In this document: one piece after another, positions 7,802 to 13,319 of the stretch
How the letters are laid out: the number at the start of each line of letters is the position of its first letter
How positions within the stretch are numbered: position 1 is the stretch's first letter
From: an uncultured Bacteroidales bacterium
Lineage (GTDB): Bacteria; Bacteroidota; Bacteroidia; Bacteroidales; Paludibacteraceae
Length of the DNA: 13,319 nt
NCBI GenBank assembly: GCA_934692905.1
Contig: CAKUUM010000047.1
Span: forward strand, 1-13,319
Reading direction: 5' to 3'
Position numbers and translations under genes: made by a program
Notes under the pieces: generated by a model
Database searches by the model: none
What the model was told of the DNA's origin: nothing
The model's input: the letters and a program-made list of their open reading frames with translations, nothing else

Positions 7802-8923
7802 TTACTTGCCTAAGTATTCCTTTTGCAGATTATCAATCAGTTGGAGCGTCTCAGGGTCGGACAAGTCCATCAGTTTCTCACTCAACAGCGGCACACGAAT
7901 CGTCTTGCCGTACTCCAAATGGTTTGGAGTGTCAATCTGGTCCCTGTTTGCCTCGTAGATGAACACCCACAAGTCTTTCACCCCGTAGTATTTGTACGAA
8001 ATCCACGCCAAACGGCTGCCGAAACCTACACGCTCCGTGCCGATGAAACGGGTGTATTCGCGTGGCTGTTCTGCCAATGGTACAACAACAGCGGGCGTGT
8101 CGTTTTCCACGATTTCAACGGGTTCAACCACCTCTATGACCTCGGCTTCTGCAACTGGCTGACACTCTCCCATGCATTGCCACCACTGCTGTATCGCGCT
8201 TCGGAAATAAACTCCTCCGCCAATCAGTATTATCAGTAGCACACCTGCCACAGCCCAACCTGTCCATGCACCTTTGCACGAGCCCTTTTTCGGGCAATCC
8301 GTTCCCTTTGCAGGAGTGGGGACGCTAACAGGCTTTTTCTCATCTATAATCGGTGTATTCGGTTCATTATCACTATTTTCTGTTGTATCGGCAGGTTGCT
8401 CTTCTGCCACGTCTTCCGATGTAGTCGAAGTCGTCATAGTCTGCTCTTCCACTCTTGTTTCATCCTCTGCTTCCACCCTCTCCGAAGAGGGAGTAGGGAG
8501 AGTCCCCTTCTTCTTCGGGCTCTGCCCCAAATCTGCCAGAATATCCACGATTTCATCGGCTTGCTCGCCCAATTTGCGTATCGGGTCTTGCCCTAAATCT
8601 GCCATAATTTCATCGGTTTTCGGACGCTCAATGCGTTTCTCCACACTCTCTTTGAGCGTCGATTCTGCATTGAATGTCAGTTTGTTGTATCCGTCTATCG
8701 TAAAAGCCTCACCCGTGGAGATATTCACGCTTCTGCGGGGTGCCACCTGCTTCACAGCAAACGTACCTAATCCCTTTATTTTCACCTGCTTGTCGGTCTG
8801 CAGCCCCTCTATGATACTCTCCATCAGGGCATCAAGAAACCTCTCCGCACTGCTGTTGTCTGTGTTGGCTGCTCGGGCTATCTCGCGGCGCAACTCTGCC
8901 CATGTCATCTTGTCCTCTGCCAT
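7802..8923 (-). CDS. HU-domain protein with transmembrane helix and C-terminal LysM domain
   Basis: A 373-residue protein with an unusual layout. Residues 6-97 form an HU/IHF fold (VKIKGLGTFAVKQVAPRRS core and arm), about as long as a full HU protein. Then comes a linker with a duplicated MADLGQ-type segment (104-136), a palindromic repeat read through at 139-150, and an acidic Thr/Glu-rich stretch (151-195). Residues 219-241 are one membrane helix preceded by PKKGSCK; by the positive-inside rule this puts HU in the cytoplasm. The segment at about 292-346 matches LysM (GSRLAWISYKYYG, then YGKTIRVP), which binds peptidoglycan and would be periplasmic. Cysteine pairs flank the helix: C210/C216 inside, C250/C254 outside. 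The likely role is tying DNA to the cell wall; this is inference. It lies 3 nt after an HU gene and 1 nt before uvrA. Confidence 0.9.
   Translation of the reverse strand: MAEDKMTWAELRREIARAANTDNSSAERFLDALMESIIEGLQTDKQVKIKGLGTFAVKQVAPRRSVNISTGEAFTIDGYNKLTFNAESTLKESVEKRIERPKTDEIMADLGQDPIRKLGEQADEIVDILADLGQSPKKKGTLPTPSSERVEAEDETRVEEQTMTTSTTSEDVAEEQPADTTENSDNEPNTPIIDEKKPVSVPTPAKGTDCPKKGSCKGAWTGWAVAGVLLIILIGGGVYFRSAIQQWWQCMGECQPVAEAEVIEVVEPVEIVENDTPAVVVPLAEQPREYTRFIGTERVGFGSRLAWISYKYYGVKDLWVFIYEANRDQIDTPNHLEYGKTIRVPLLSEKLMDLSDPETLQLIDNLQKEYLGK
8473..8507. repeat. Short palindromic repeat read through inside the HU-LysM gene
   Basis: CCCTCT and AGAGGG (8476-8481 and 8486-8491) form a 6-bp perfect stem around a 4-nt loop, followed by AGTAGGGAGAGT. 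It is read in frame as about residues 139-150 (GTLPTPSSERVE region) in the linker between HU and the acidic stretch. The sequence style resembles the CTCCCTCT...AGAGGG hairpin repeats common in Bacteroidetes. The boundaries are approximate. Confidence 0.5.
8523..8618. repeat. Internal duplication in the HU-LysM linker
   Basis: Two similar stretches encode DEIMADLGQDP (104-114) and DEIVDILADLGQSP (123-136), and the DNA is similar too, with AAATCTGCCA and ATTTCATCGG in both. This suggests a recent duplication of about 20 codons with a 3-codon difference, lengthening the helical linker after the HU domain. Confidence 0.6.
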
Positions 8924-8926
8924 GGC

Positions 8927-9205
8927 TTACACGTTTTTAAGTTGCTCTTTCACAGCCTGATAGGGTTTGAATGTCAGTTGCATCTTCTCGGGTATGGTGG
9001 TGCGCTCGCCCGTCTTCGGCAGCACCACGGTACGTGCCCCGCGGCGTTTCATCTCTAATGTGCCGAAGTTCTGCAACTGCACACTCGTGCCTGCCAGCAG
9101 GTTCTTCTGCATTACCGCCACGGTCGCATTCATCAGGTCTTCTGTCTGCGTCTTGGTCATTTTCGTGCGACCCGCAATCTCACTTATCAGTTCTCTCGTT
9201 GTCAT
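8927..9205 (-). CDS. HU/IHF-family DNA-binding protein
   Basis: A 92-residue small basic protein with the full HU fold. N-terminal helices TTRELISEIAGRTKMTKTQ and TEDLMNATVAVMQKN form the dimer base. VQLQNFGTLEMKRRGAR (42-58) matches the conserved G(L/F)GTF strand, and the DNA-binding arm carries VVLPKTGERTTIPEK (59-73). It ends with the expected helix, VKEQLKNV. It should bind and bend DNA as a dimer in the nucleoid. Its ATG overlaps the rimO stop codon by 4 nt (ATGA, 9205-9202), and the HU-LysM gene follows after 3 nt, so all three should be translated together. A heterodimer with the HU domain of its neighbour is possible but unproven. It is not possible to tell from this sequence whether it is the main housekeeping HU. 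Confidence 0.95.
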   Translation of the reverse strand: MTTRELISEIAGRTKMTKTQTEDLMNATVAVMQKNLLAGTSVQLQNFGTLEMKRRGARTVVLPKTGERTTIPEKMQLTFKPYQAVKEQLKNV

Positions 9206-10518
9206 ATTCTTGCGTAGAGGTCAAAATCCTCGCTTCGGGTTATGGTAACGGTATAAAATTCTCCTGTTCTCAATCTTTTCCCGCATTCATCGGCGTCAAT
9301 CAGCACTTCGCAATCCACTTCGGGCGAGTCGTATTGCGTGCGCCCGATGTAGTAATTGTCCTCCTTGCGGTCGATGATTACACGCTGTTGCGTCCCCACC
9401 ATCCGGCTCAGCAACTCCGATGAAATCGACTGTTGCAGCCCCATCACCTCTGCTACTCTGCGCTCTTTCTCCTCCTGCGGAATGTCGTCTTTGTAGTGTT
9501 TGTTGGCGTACGTCCCCTCTTCGTCGCTGTACGCAAACGCCCCCATGCGGTCAAACCGCATCTCCTGTACCCATTCGCACAACTCCTTGAAGTCCTCTTC
9601 CGTCTCCCCGGGGTGCCCCACCAGCAGCGTTGTCCGAATACAAATCCCTGGCACCTCCTGCCGAATCCGTGCTATCAGCGCGTCTTGTTCGGCACGGGTG
9701 ATATGCCGCCGCATCAGCCCAAGCATGTGGTCCGAGCAATGCTGCAACGCAATATCCAGGTATTTGCACACGTTCTCATGCTTTGCCATCACGGGCAGCA
9801 GGTCCATCGGGAAGTCAGTCGGGTAGGCATAGTGTAACCGAATCCATTCCACCCCCTCAATCTGCGCCATTTCATCGACCAACTGCGCCAGCCTGTGCTC
9901 CTTGTACAGGTCCAATCCGTAACTCGACAAGTCCTGCGCAATCACGTTAAACTCCTTCACGCCTTTTCCCACCAGCCAGCGCACCTCGTCCAGTATCTCC
10001 TCCATTGGTCGTGAGGTGAAACGCCCCGTAATCAGCGGTATCGCGCAATACGAACAGAACCGGTTGCAGCCTTCCGCTATTTTTATATAGGTGTAGTGGC
10101 TCGGCGTAGTGATGGTGCGTTCGTAGGGCGCACAACCCATCCCCTCATTTGCGGACGACTCTTTCGTCAGCAAATCCACAATGCCCGTGTAGTCGAACTT
10201 ACCGTACCAACCGTCCACTTCTGGCAGTTCCTGTTGTAAATCAGTCAGATACCGTTGCGACAGGCATCCCATCACATACAGTTTCCGCAACTTGCCTTGT
10301 TGCTTCCGCTGCGCAAACTGCAGAATGGTGTTGATGCTCTCCTCTTTGGCGTCGCCGATGAAACCGCACGTATTGATAACGGCTATCTCACCTCTCGGAC
10401 GCGCCGAGTCGTGCACACACCGATACCCCGCCAATGTCAGTTGGTGCATCAGCCGCTCTGCGTCCACAAGATTCTTCGAGCAACCCAGCGTGATTATATC
10501 TATCTCCTTTTCTTTCAT
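9202..10518 (-). CDS. rimO: Ribosomal protein S12 methylthiotransferase RimO
   Basis: A radical-SAM enzyme that adds a methylthio group to the conserved aspartate of ribosomal protein S12. Counting from the upstream ATG at 10530, the N-terminal UPF0004 domain has cysteines 17, 55 and 89 for one Fe-S cluster. The radical-SAM motif CNRFCSYC (155-162) holds the second cluster, followed by AIPLITGRF, as is normal for RimO rather than MiaB. A TRAM domain fills about 375-440. I prefer the ATG at 10518 (MKEKEIDIITLGCSKN), which matches the N-terminus of relatives; the in-frame ATG at 10530 would add MRNE, encoded by a heptamer repeat. Length (438 or 442) is normal. It lies 21 nt after recQ and overlaps the HU gene by 4 nt. 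Confidence 0.95.
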   Translation of the reverse strand: MKEKEIDIITLGCSKNLVDAERLMHQLTLAGYRCVHDSARPRGEIAVINTCGFIGDAKEESINTILQFAQRKQQGKLRKLYVMGCLSQRYLTDLQQELPEVDGWYGKFDYTGIVDLLTKESSANEGMGCAPYERTITTPSHYTYIKIAEGCNRFCSYCAIPLITGRFTSRPMEEILDEVRWLVGKGVKEFNVIAQDLSSYGLDLYKEHRLAQLVDEMAQIEGVEWIRLHYAYPTDFPMDLLPVMAKHENVCKYLDIALQHCSDHMLGLMRRHITRAEQDALIARIRQEVPGICIRTTLLVGHPGETEEDFKELCEWVQEMRFDRMGAFAYSDEEGTYANKHYKDDIPQEEKERRVAEVMGLQQSISSELLSRMVGTQQRVIIDRKEDNYYIGRTQYDSPEVDCEVLIDADECGKRLRTGEFYTVTITRSEDFDLYARI

Positions 10519-10523
10519 CTCAT

Positions 10524-10537
10524 TACGCATTGCGCAT
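10524..10537. repeat. Two heptamer units in the recQ-rimO gap
   Basis: On the transcribed strand ATGCGCA (10537-10531) is followed by ATGCGTA (10530-10524), within the 21 nt between the recQ stop and the preferred rimO start. The units match the ATGCGCA/ATGCGTA family of the array at 12964-13026, in the same orientation. Each unit begins with ATG; the second one is in frame with rimO. Confidence 0.6.
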
Positions 10538-10539
10538 TC

Positions 10540-12723
10540 TTAGTTCCCAAGGTCACTATGGAACTGCACCCTCACCAATCGCACATTTATCTCGTCATAG
10601 TCGTCCTCGCCCAGCGTCTCCATTGCCTGTTTGATGTTGTCATTCTCGGCATGGCGGAAATAGTTGTATATGTCTTCCTCCTCGTCGGGGTCCACTACCT
10701 CGTCTATGAAGTACTTGATATTCAGCCTTGTACCCGAATACACGATTGATTCTATCTCGCTCAGCATCTCGTCCATTGACATACCCAGACGTTCCGCCAG
10801 ATCGTCCAAATCCACGCGCCTGTCTATGGCTTGGATAATCGAAATCTTCCTTGCCGAGTTCTTTGCCGTCGAGCGTATCCGGAGGTCTTCGGGGCGGATG
10901 ATATCATTCTCCTCTACGTATTCTTTGATGACCCGCAAAAACTCATCGCCGTACCTTTTCGCCTTGCCGGCACCCACGCCGGGCATGTTCTGCAACTCCT
11001 CGGTCGTGATGGGGTACGATGTCGCCATCGACTCCAGACTGGTGTCTTGGAATATCACAAACGGCGGCACATTCAGTTTCTTGCTTAGTTTCTTGCGCAG
11101 GTCCTTCAGTATCGAGAACAGCACATCGTCCGCGGCAGCGCATGTAGCCATACCTGCTTCCAACTCGGTGTCTTCCTCGTCGTCTGTTGTCTCTATCGGC
11201 ACCTCGAACTTCACCGGCCGTTTCAGGAACTTGCGCCCCTCGTTGGTCAGTTTCAGGTCGCCGTAACTCTCGATATCTTTCTTCAGGTACCCCACCAGCA
11301 TCGCCTGCCGGATGATGGCGTGCAACGTCGCCTCGTCCTCGTCCTCGCCTGCGCCGAAGTTCTCCAACTCGTTATGTTTGTACGACAGCACGGCGGCGGT
11401 CTCGTTGCCCTTGATGATGTCCACGATATGCTCCGTATGGAACTTCTCGTTCAACTGCTGTATGGTCTCCAGTATGATGCCTAATAACTCCGTCGCGTCC
11501 ATCATGCGGTATTTCTTGCGGCAGTTGTCGCAGTTCCCGCAGTTCTCCTGCTCATACTCCTCGCCGAAGTAGTGCAGCAGCAACTTCCGTCGGCACAGCG
11601 GCGACTCGGCGTATGACTGTGTTTCAAACAGCAACTGGTTGCTAATCTCCTGTTCTGCAACGGGTTTGCCCTGTTGGAACCTCCGCAGACGCTCGATATC
11701 TTTGGGCGAATAGAAGCAAATGCACTGTCCCTCGCCGCCGTCGCGTCCCGCACGGCCCGTCTCTTGGTAGTAGCCTTCCAGCGACTTCGGAATATCATAG
11801 TGTATCACAAACCGCACATCGGGCTTATCGATACCCATTCCGAACGCAATCGTCGCCACAATCACCTGCACTTTCTCCATCAGGAACGCGTCCTGGTTCT
11901 CGCTTCTCGTCGCGGCATCCATGCCCGCGTGATAGGGTAGGGCGGTGATATTGTTCACTTTCAGCATCGCCGCGAGGTCCTCCACGGTCTTTCTGCTCAG
12001 GCAATAGACAATGCCCGATTTCCCCTCCATATTGCGGATATAGCGTATCACGTCTTTGTCCACGCTCTCGGTCTTCTGCCGCACCTCATAATATAGGTTC
12101 GGACGGTTGAACGACGATTTGAACACTTTCGCGTCCAGCATATCGAGGTTTTTCTGTATGTCGTGCTGCACTTTTGGTGTTGCCGTCGCGGTCAATGCAA
12201 TGATAGGAGCCTTGCCTATGCGTTCCACGATAGGGTGGATACGCCTGTATTCGGGGCGGAAATCATGTCCCCATTCCGAGATACAGTGTGCCTCGTCCAC
12301 GGCGTAGAACGAAATCTTCACGCCTTTCAGGAAGTCCACATTCTCGTCTTTTGTCAGACTTTCGGGGGCGACATACAGCAACTTCGTCTTGCCCGACAAA
12401 ATGTCTTCCTTCACGGCATGTATCTCGGGCCGTGTCAGCGACGAGTTGATGAAGTGTGCCACGCCGTCCTCTTCCGAGTAGTTGCGCATGGCATCGACTT
12501 GGTTTTTCATCAACGCAATCAGCGGACTGATGACAATCGCCACGCCGTCCATCATCAGCGACGGCAACTGGTAGCAGAGGCTTTTGCCCCCGCCGGTCGG
12601 CATCAGTACGAATGTGTCGTTCCCGTCCATCAGGTTGTTGATGATGGCTTCCTGGTTTCCCTTAAACGAGTCAAATCCAAAGTTGTGTTGGAGTGCCTCT
12701 ATCAGTTGTTCATGTCTTGTCAT
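10540..12723 (-). CDS. recQ: ATP-dependent DNA helicase RecQ
   Basis: A 727-residue 3'-5' DNA helicase for recombination and fork repair. Motifs in order: Walker A MPTGGGKS (41-48), DEAH with RecQ loop AVDEAHCISEWGHDFRPEY (141-159), HAGMD (265-269), and motif VI QETGRAGRDG (320-329). The RecQ zinc site is complete (C377, C395, C398, C401), followed by a winged-helix RQC domain (about 405-500). An acidic linker (TTDDEEDTELEAG, about 501-520) leads to an HRDC domain (about 526-605, with QNMPGVGAGKAKRYG). Residues 606-727 form a further C-terminal segment absent from E. coli RecQ (609 residues), with a helix-turn-helix-like stretch around IIQAIDRRVDLDDLAERLGM and acidic patches; such extensions occur in Bacteroidetes RecQ. 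It is the first gene of the proposed operon, with a promoter about 60-90 nt upstream. Confidence 0.97.
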   Translation of the reverse strand: MTRHEQLIEALQHNFGFDSFKGNQEAIINNLMDGNDTFVLMPTGGGKSLCYQLPSLMMDGVAIVISPLIALMKNQVDAMRNYSEEDGVAHFINSSLTRPEIHAVKEDILSGKTKLLYVAPESLTKDENVDFLKGVKISFYAVDEAHCISEWGHDFRPEYRRIHPIVERIGKAPIIALTATATPKVQHDIQKNLDMLDAKVFKSSFNRPNLYYEVRQKTESVDKDVIRYIRNMEGKSGIVYCLSRKTVEDLAAMLKVNNITALPYHAGMDAATRSENQDAFLMEKVQVIVATIAFGMGIDKPDVRFVIHYDIPKSLEGYYQETGRAGRDGGEGQCICFYSPKDIERLRRFQQGKPVAEQEISNQLLFETQSYAESPLCRRKLLLHYFGEEYEQENCGNCDNCRKKYRMMDATELLGIILETIQQLNEKFHTEHIVDIIKGNETAAVLSYKHNELENFGAGEDEDEATLHAIIRQAMLVGYLKKDIESYGDLKLTNEGRKFLKRPVKFEVPIETTDDEEDTELEAGMATCAAADDVLFSILKDLRKKLSKKLNVPPFVIFQDTSLESMATSYPITTEELQNMPGVGAGKAKRYGDEFLRVIKEYVEENDIIRPEDLRIRSTAKNSARKISIIQAIDRRVDLDDLAERLGMSMDEMLSEIESIVYSGTRLNIKYFIDEVVDPDEEEDIYNYFRHAENDNIKQAMETLGEDDYDEINVRLVRVQFHSDLGN

Positions 12724-12761
12724 AGAACAGGTATGTAACCGATGTATCTCTCTTGTTTTAA

Positions 12762-12783
12762 CGAAAAATCTCTATATTTTTCG
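12762..12783. promoter_or_regulatory. Perfect 8-bp inverted repeat at the recQ transcription start region
   Basis: CGAAAAAT (12762-12769) and ATTTTTCG (12776-12783) flank a 6-nt spacer. It begins 1 nt after the -7 box on the recQ side, so it should cover the transcription start. It could be an operator or a hairpin at the very 5' end of the mRNA. The regulator is unknown. Confidence 0.5.
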
Positions 12784-12784
12784 G

Positions 12785-12816
12785 CAAAGGTAAATCTATT
12801 TTTTGATATATGCAAG
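12785..12816 (-). promoter_or_regulatory. Bacteroidetes-type promoter for recQ and the downstream operon
   Basis: On the minus strand TACCTTTG (12792-12785) matches the TAnnTTTG -7 consensus exactly, and CTTG (12816-12813), 20 nt upstream, matches three of four bases of the TTTG -33 element. Transcription would begin near 12776-12780, giving a leader of roughly 55 nt. The 20-nt spacing equals that of the divergent wzt-like promoter. Confidence 0.7.
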
Positions 12817-12819
12817 TGC

Positions 12820-12829
12820 TTTCGCGAAA
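12820..12829. promoter_or_regulatory. 10-bp perfect palindrome upstream of the recQ promoter
   Basis: TTTCGCGAAA lies 3 nt upstream of the -33-like element, a position suited to a repressor or activator site. With the inverted repeat at 12762-12783 it brackets the promoter. No known regulator is recognised from it. Confidence 0.4.
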
Positions 12830-12871
12830 AATGCGCAATCTGTAGGGACATGGACGCCTTTGCGGGGTACT

Positions 12872-12911
12872 CGTCAGTCCTTGTCCGAGGAATGATGGGG
12901 AACTCCTGACG
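12872..12911. other. Potential bulged hairpin in the unassigned part of the intergenic region
   Basis: CGTCAGTCCT (12872-12881) can pair with AGGA (12888-12891) and then CTGACG (12906-12911) to form a 10-bp stem with a 6-nt loop and a 14-nt one-sided bulge (12892-12905). This may be RNA structure on the plus strand, or on the minus strand since the pairs are all Watson-Crick. No promoter was found driving it on either strand, and it matches no riboswitch or small RNA I can recall. Confidence 0.3.
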
Positions 12912-12963
12912 GCAACTAAACCCTGTGTGCTGAGTGGAATTCCTTATCGTCCCGTGTCGTCAA

Positions 12964-13026
12964 ACATCATTGCACATTATGCATTACGCATTATACATTG
13001 AGAATTGCGCATTGTGCATTGCGCAT
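12964..13026. repeat. 7-nt tandem array (about nine units)
   Basis: Consecutive heptamers on the plus strand: ACATCAT (12964), TGCACAT, TATGCAT, TACGCAT, TATACAT, TGAGAAT, TGCGCAT, TGTGCAT and TGCGCAT (13020). The phase is exact throughout, with consensus TRYRCAT. On the other strand the units read ATGCGCA or ATGCGTA, the same as in the recQ-rimO gap. Confidence 0.85.
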
Positions 13027-13028
13027 TG

Positions 13029-13109
13029 TTTGTCGTGTATTTGTCGGGTTAAGTGTATGTGATTAGTATGTGGTTAGTATGTGATTAGTATGTGATTAGT
13101 ATGTGATTC
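13029..13109. repeat. 11-nt tandem array (seven units) upstream of the wzt-like gene
   Basis: In unbroken 11-nt phase from 13029: TTTGTCGTGTA, TTTGTCGGGTT, AAGTGTATGTG, ATTAGTATGTG, GTTAGTATGTG, ATTAGTATGTG, ATTAGTATGTG, then a partial ATTC. The last five are nearly identical; the first two are diverged. It ends 53 nt before the -33 element of the wzt-like promoter and follows the heptamer array after 2 nt. Confidence 0.85.
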
Positions 13110-13162
13110 TGCCGACCTTCTCGTGGGGTTGTAATACTATTTCCATGTAAAATGGCACATCA

Positions 13163-13194
13163 TTTGCATAATCAACCGAAAAGTTGTAACTTTG
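13163..13194 (+). promoter_or_regulatory. Bacteroidetes-type promoter for the wzt-like gene
   Basis: TTTG (13163-13166), then 20 nt, then TAACTTTG (13187-13194), an exact match to the TTTG / TAnnTTTG consensus of the primary Bacteroidetes sigma factor. The start of transcription would lie near 13200, leaving a leader of about 40-45 nt before the ATG at 13244. Confidence 0.75.
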
Positions 13195-13243
13195 TGCGCT
13201 TGATAATACGCTTGATGACATTTGTTTGGAAAATATCTGAGTA

Positions 13244-13319
13244 ATGGCAACCGCAATAGAATTTAATCACGTCAGCAAACAATACCGCTTGGGGCTTGTC
13301 TCTACGCGCACTCTGAGCC
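13244..13319 (+). CDS. N-terminus of a Wzt/TagH-like polysaccharide-export ABC ATPase (partial)
   Basis: Only 25 codons are visible before the window ends. They begin MATAIEFNHVSKQYRLG and continue LVSTRTLS. The EFNHVSKQYRLG start followed by a T(x)TLS stretch is characteristic of ATPases that pair with a Wzm/TagG permease to export O-antigen, capsule or teichoic-acid chains. The Walker A motif would lie further on, outside the window. An in-frame TGA at 13238-13240 fixes the ATG at 13244 as the start. No Shine-Dalgarno sequence is seen. The gene is divergent from recQ with its own promoter. The family call rests on a short N-terminus, so it is likely but not certain. Confidence 0.7.
   Translation, partial: MATAIEFNHVSKQYRLGLVSTRTLS

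Larger units (their letters stand above)
12724..13243. other. 520-nt divergent intergenic region between recQ and the wzt-like gene
   Basis: No convincing gene is present. In order: recQ leader with an 8-bp inverted repeat, recQ promoter, a 10-bp palindrome, an unassigned stretch (12838-12963) that can fold into a bulged hairpin, a 7-nt tandem array, an 11-nt tandem array, then the wzt-like promoter and leader. A 19-codon plus-strand frame (ATG at 12850) is too short and unsupported to call. The start TGTAGGGACATGG at 12841 resembles half of a REP-like palindrome, but no matching half is present. Confidence 0.8.

Noticed and set aside
12841..12853. TGTAGGGACATGG as a REP-like or IS end
   Set aside because: Only one half of such a palindrome is present; no matching half or transposase gene exists in the window.
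12850..12909. 19-codon plus-strand frame starting MDAFAGYSS
   Set aside because: Too short, no promoter found, and no recognisable peptide family.
12964..13109. Possible CRISPR array
   Set aside because: Units are 7 and 11 nt with no spacers; far too short for CRISPR repeats, and no cas genes are nearby.

Overview
The window looks like chromosomal DNA from a member of the Bacteroidales. Three things suggest this: both recognisable promoters have the Bacteroidetes form (TTTG-like -33, about 20 nt, TAnnTTTG); none of the starts I examined has a strong Shine-Dalgarno sequence; and the proteins (a DUF7033-like deacetylase relative, HU/LysM protein, RimO, RecQ with a long C-terminus, CapD/WbpM dehydratase) resemble versions familiar from this order. 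Genus cannot be fixed from the sequence alone. No IS element, tRNA, rRNA, phage gene or CRISPR array was found.

Layout. Nearly everything is on the minus strand. Reading in the direction of transcription, from high to low coordinates: recQ (12723-10540), rimO (to 9202), a small HU gene (to 8927), a membrane-spanning HU-LysM protein (to 7802), uvrA (to 5044), a UDP-sugar 4,6-dehydratase-like membrane protein (to 3054), an ABC-F ATPase (to 1186), and a polysaccharide-deacetylase-like protein that runs off the left edge. From recQ to the dehydratase the joins are very tight (21 nt or less, a 4-nt ATGA overlap, 3, 1 and 4 nt), so these six genes probably form one transcription unit behind a promoter at about 12785-12816. 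The ABC-F gene follows after 71 nt and the deacetylase-like gene after a further 184 nt. At the right edge a divergent gene begins on the plus strand: the first 25 codons of a Wzt/TagH-like polysaccharide-export ABC ATPase, with its own promoter.

Functional reading. The proposed operon mixes DNA repair (RecQ, UvrA), nucleoid proteins (two HU-fold proteins, one apparently tied to the cell wall through a membrane helix and LysM domain), ribosome modification (RimO) and envelope sugar synthesis. The flanking wzt-like, dehydratase and deacetylase-like genes add a surface-polysaccharide flavour.

Most notable observations. (1) The HU-TM-LysM protein could physically link DNA to peptidoglycan. (2) Gaps between genes carry tandem arrays with two periods, 7 nt and 11 nt. 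In two places a 7-nt array is joined directly, or after 2 nt, to an 11-nt array through TTTGTCG in the same orientation. A third 11-nt array lies at 1064-1140, and a two-unit heptamer piece supplies ATG triplets between recQ and rimO. (3) Two genes carry GC-rich palindromic sequences read through in frame in linker regions. (4) The recQ promoter is flanked by two perfect inverted repeats.
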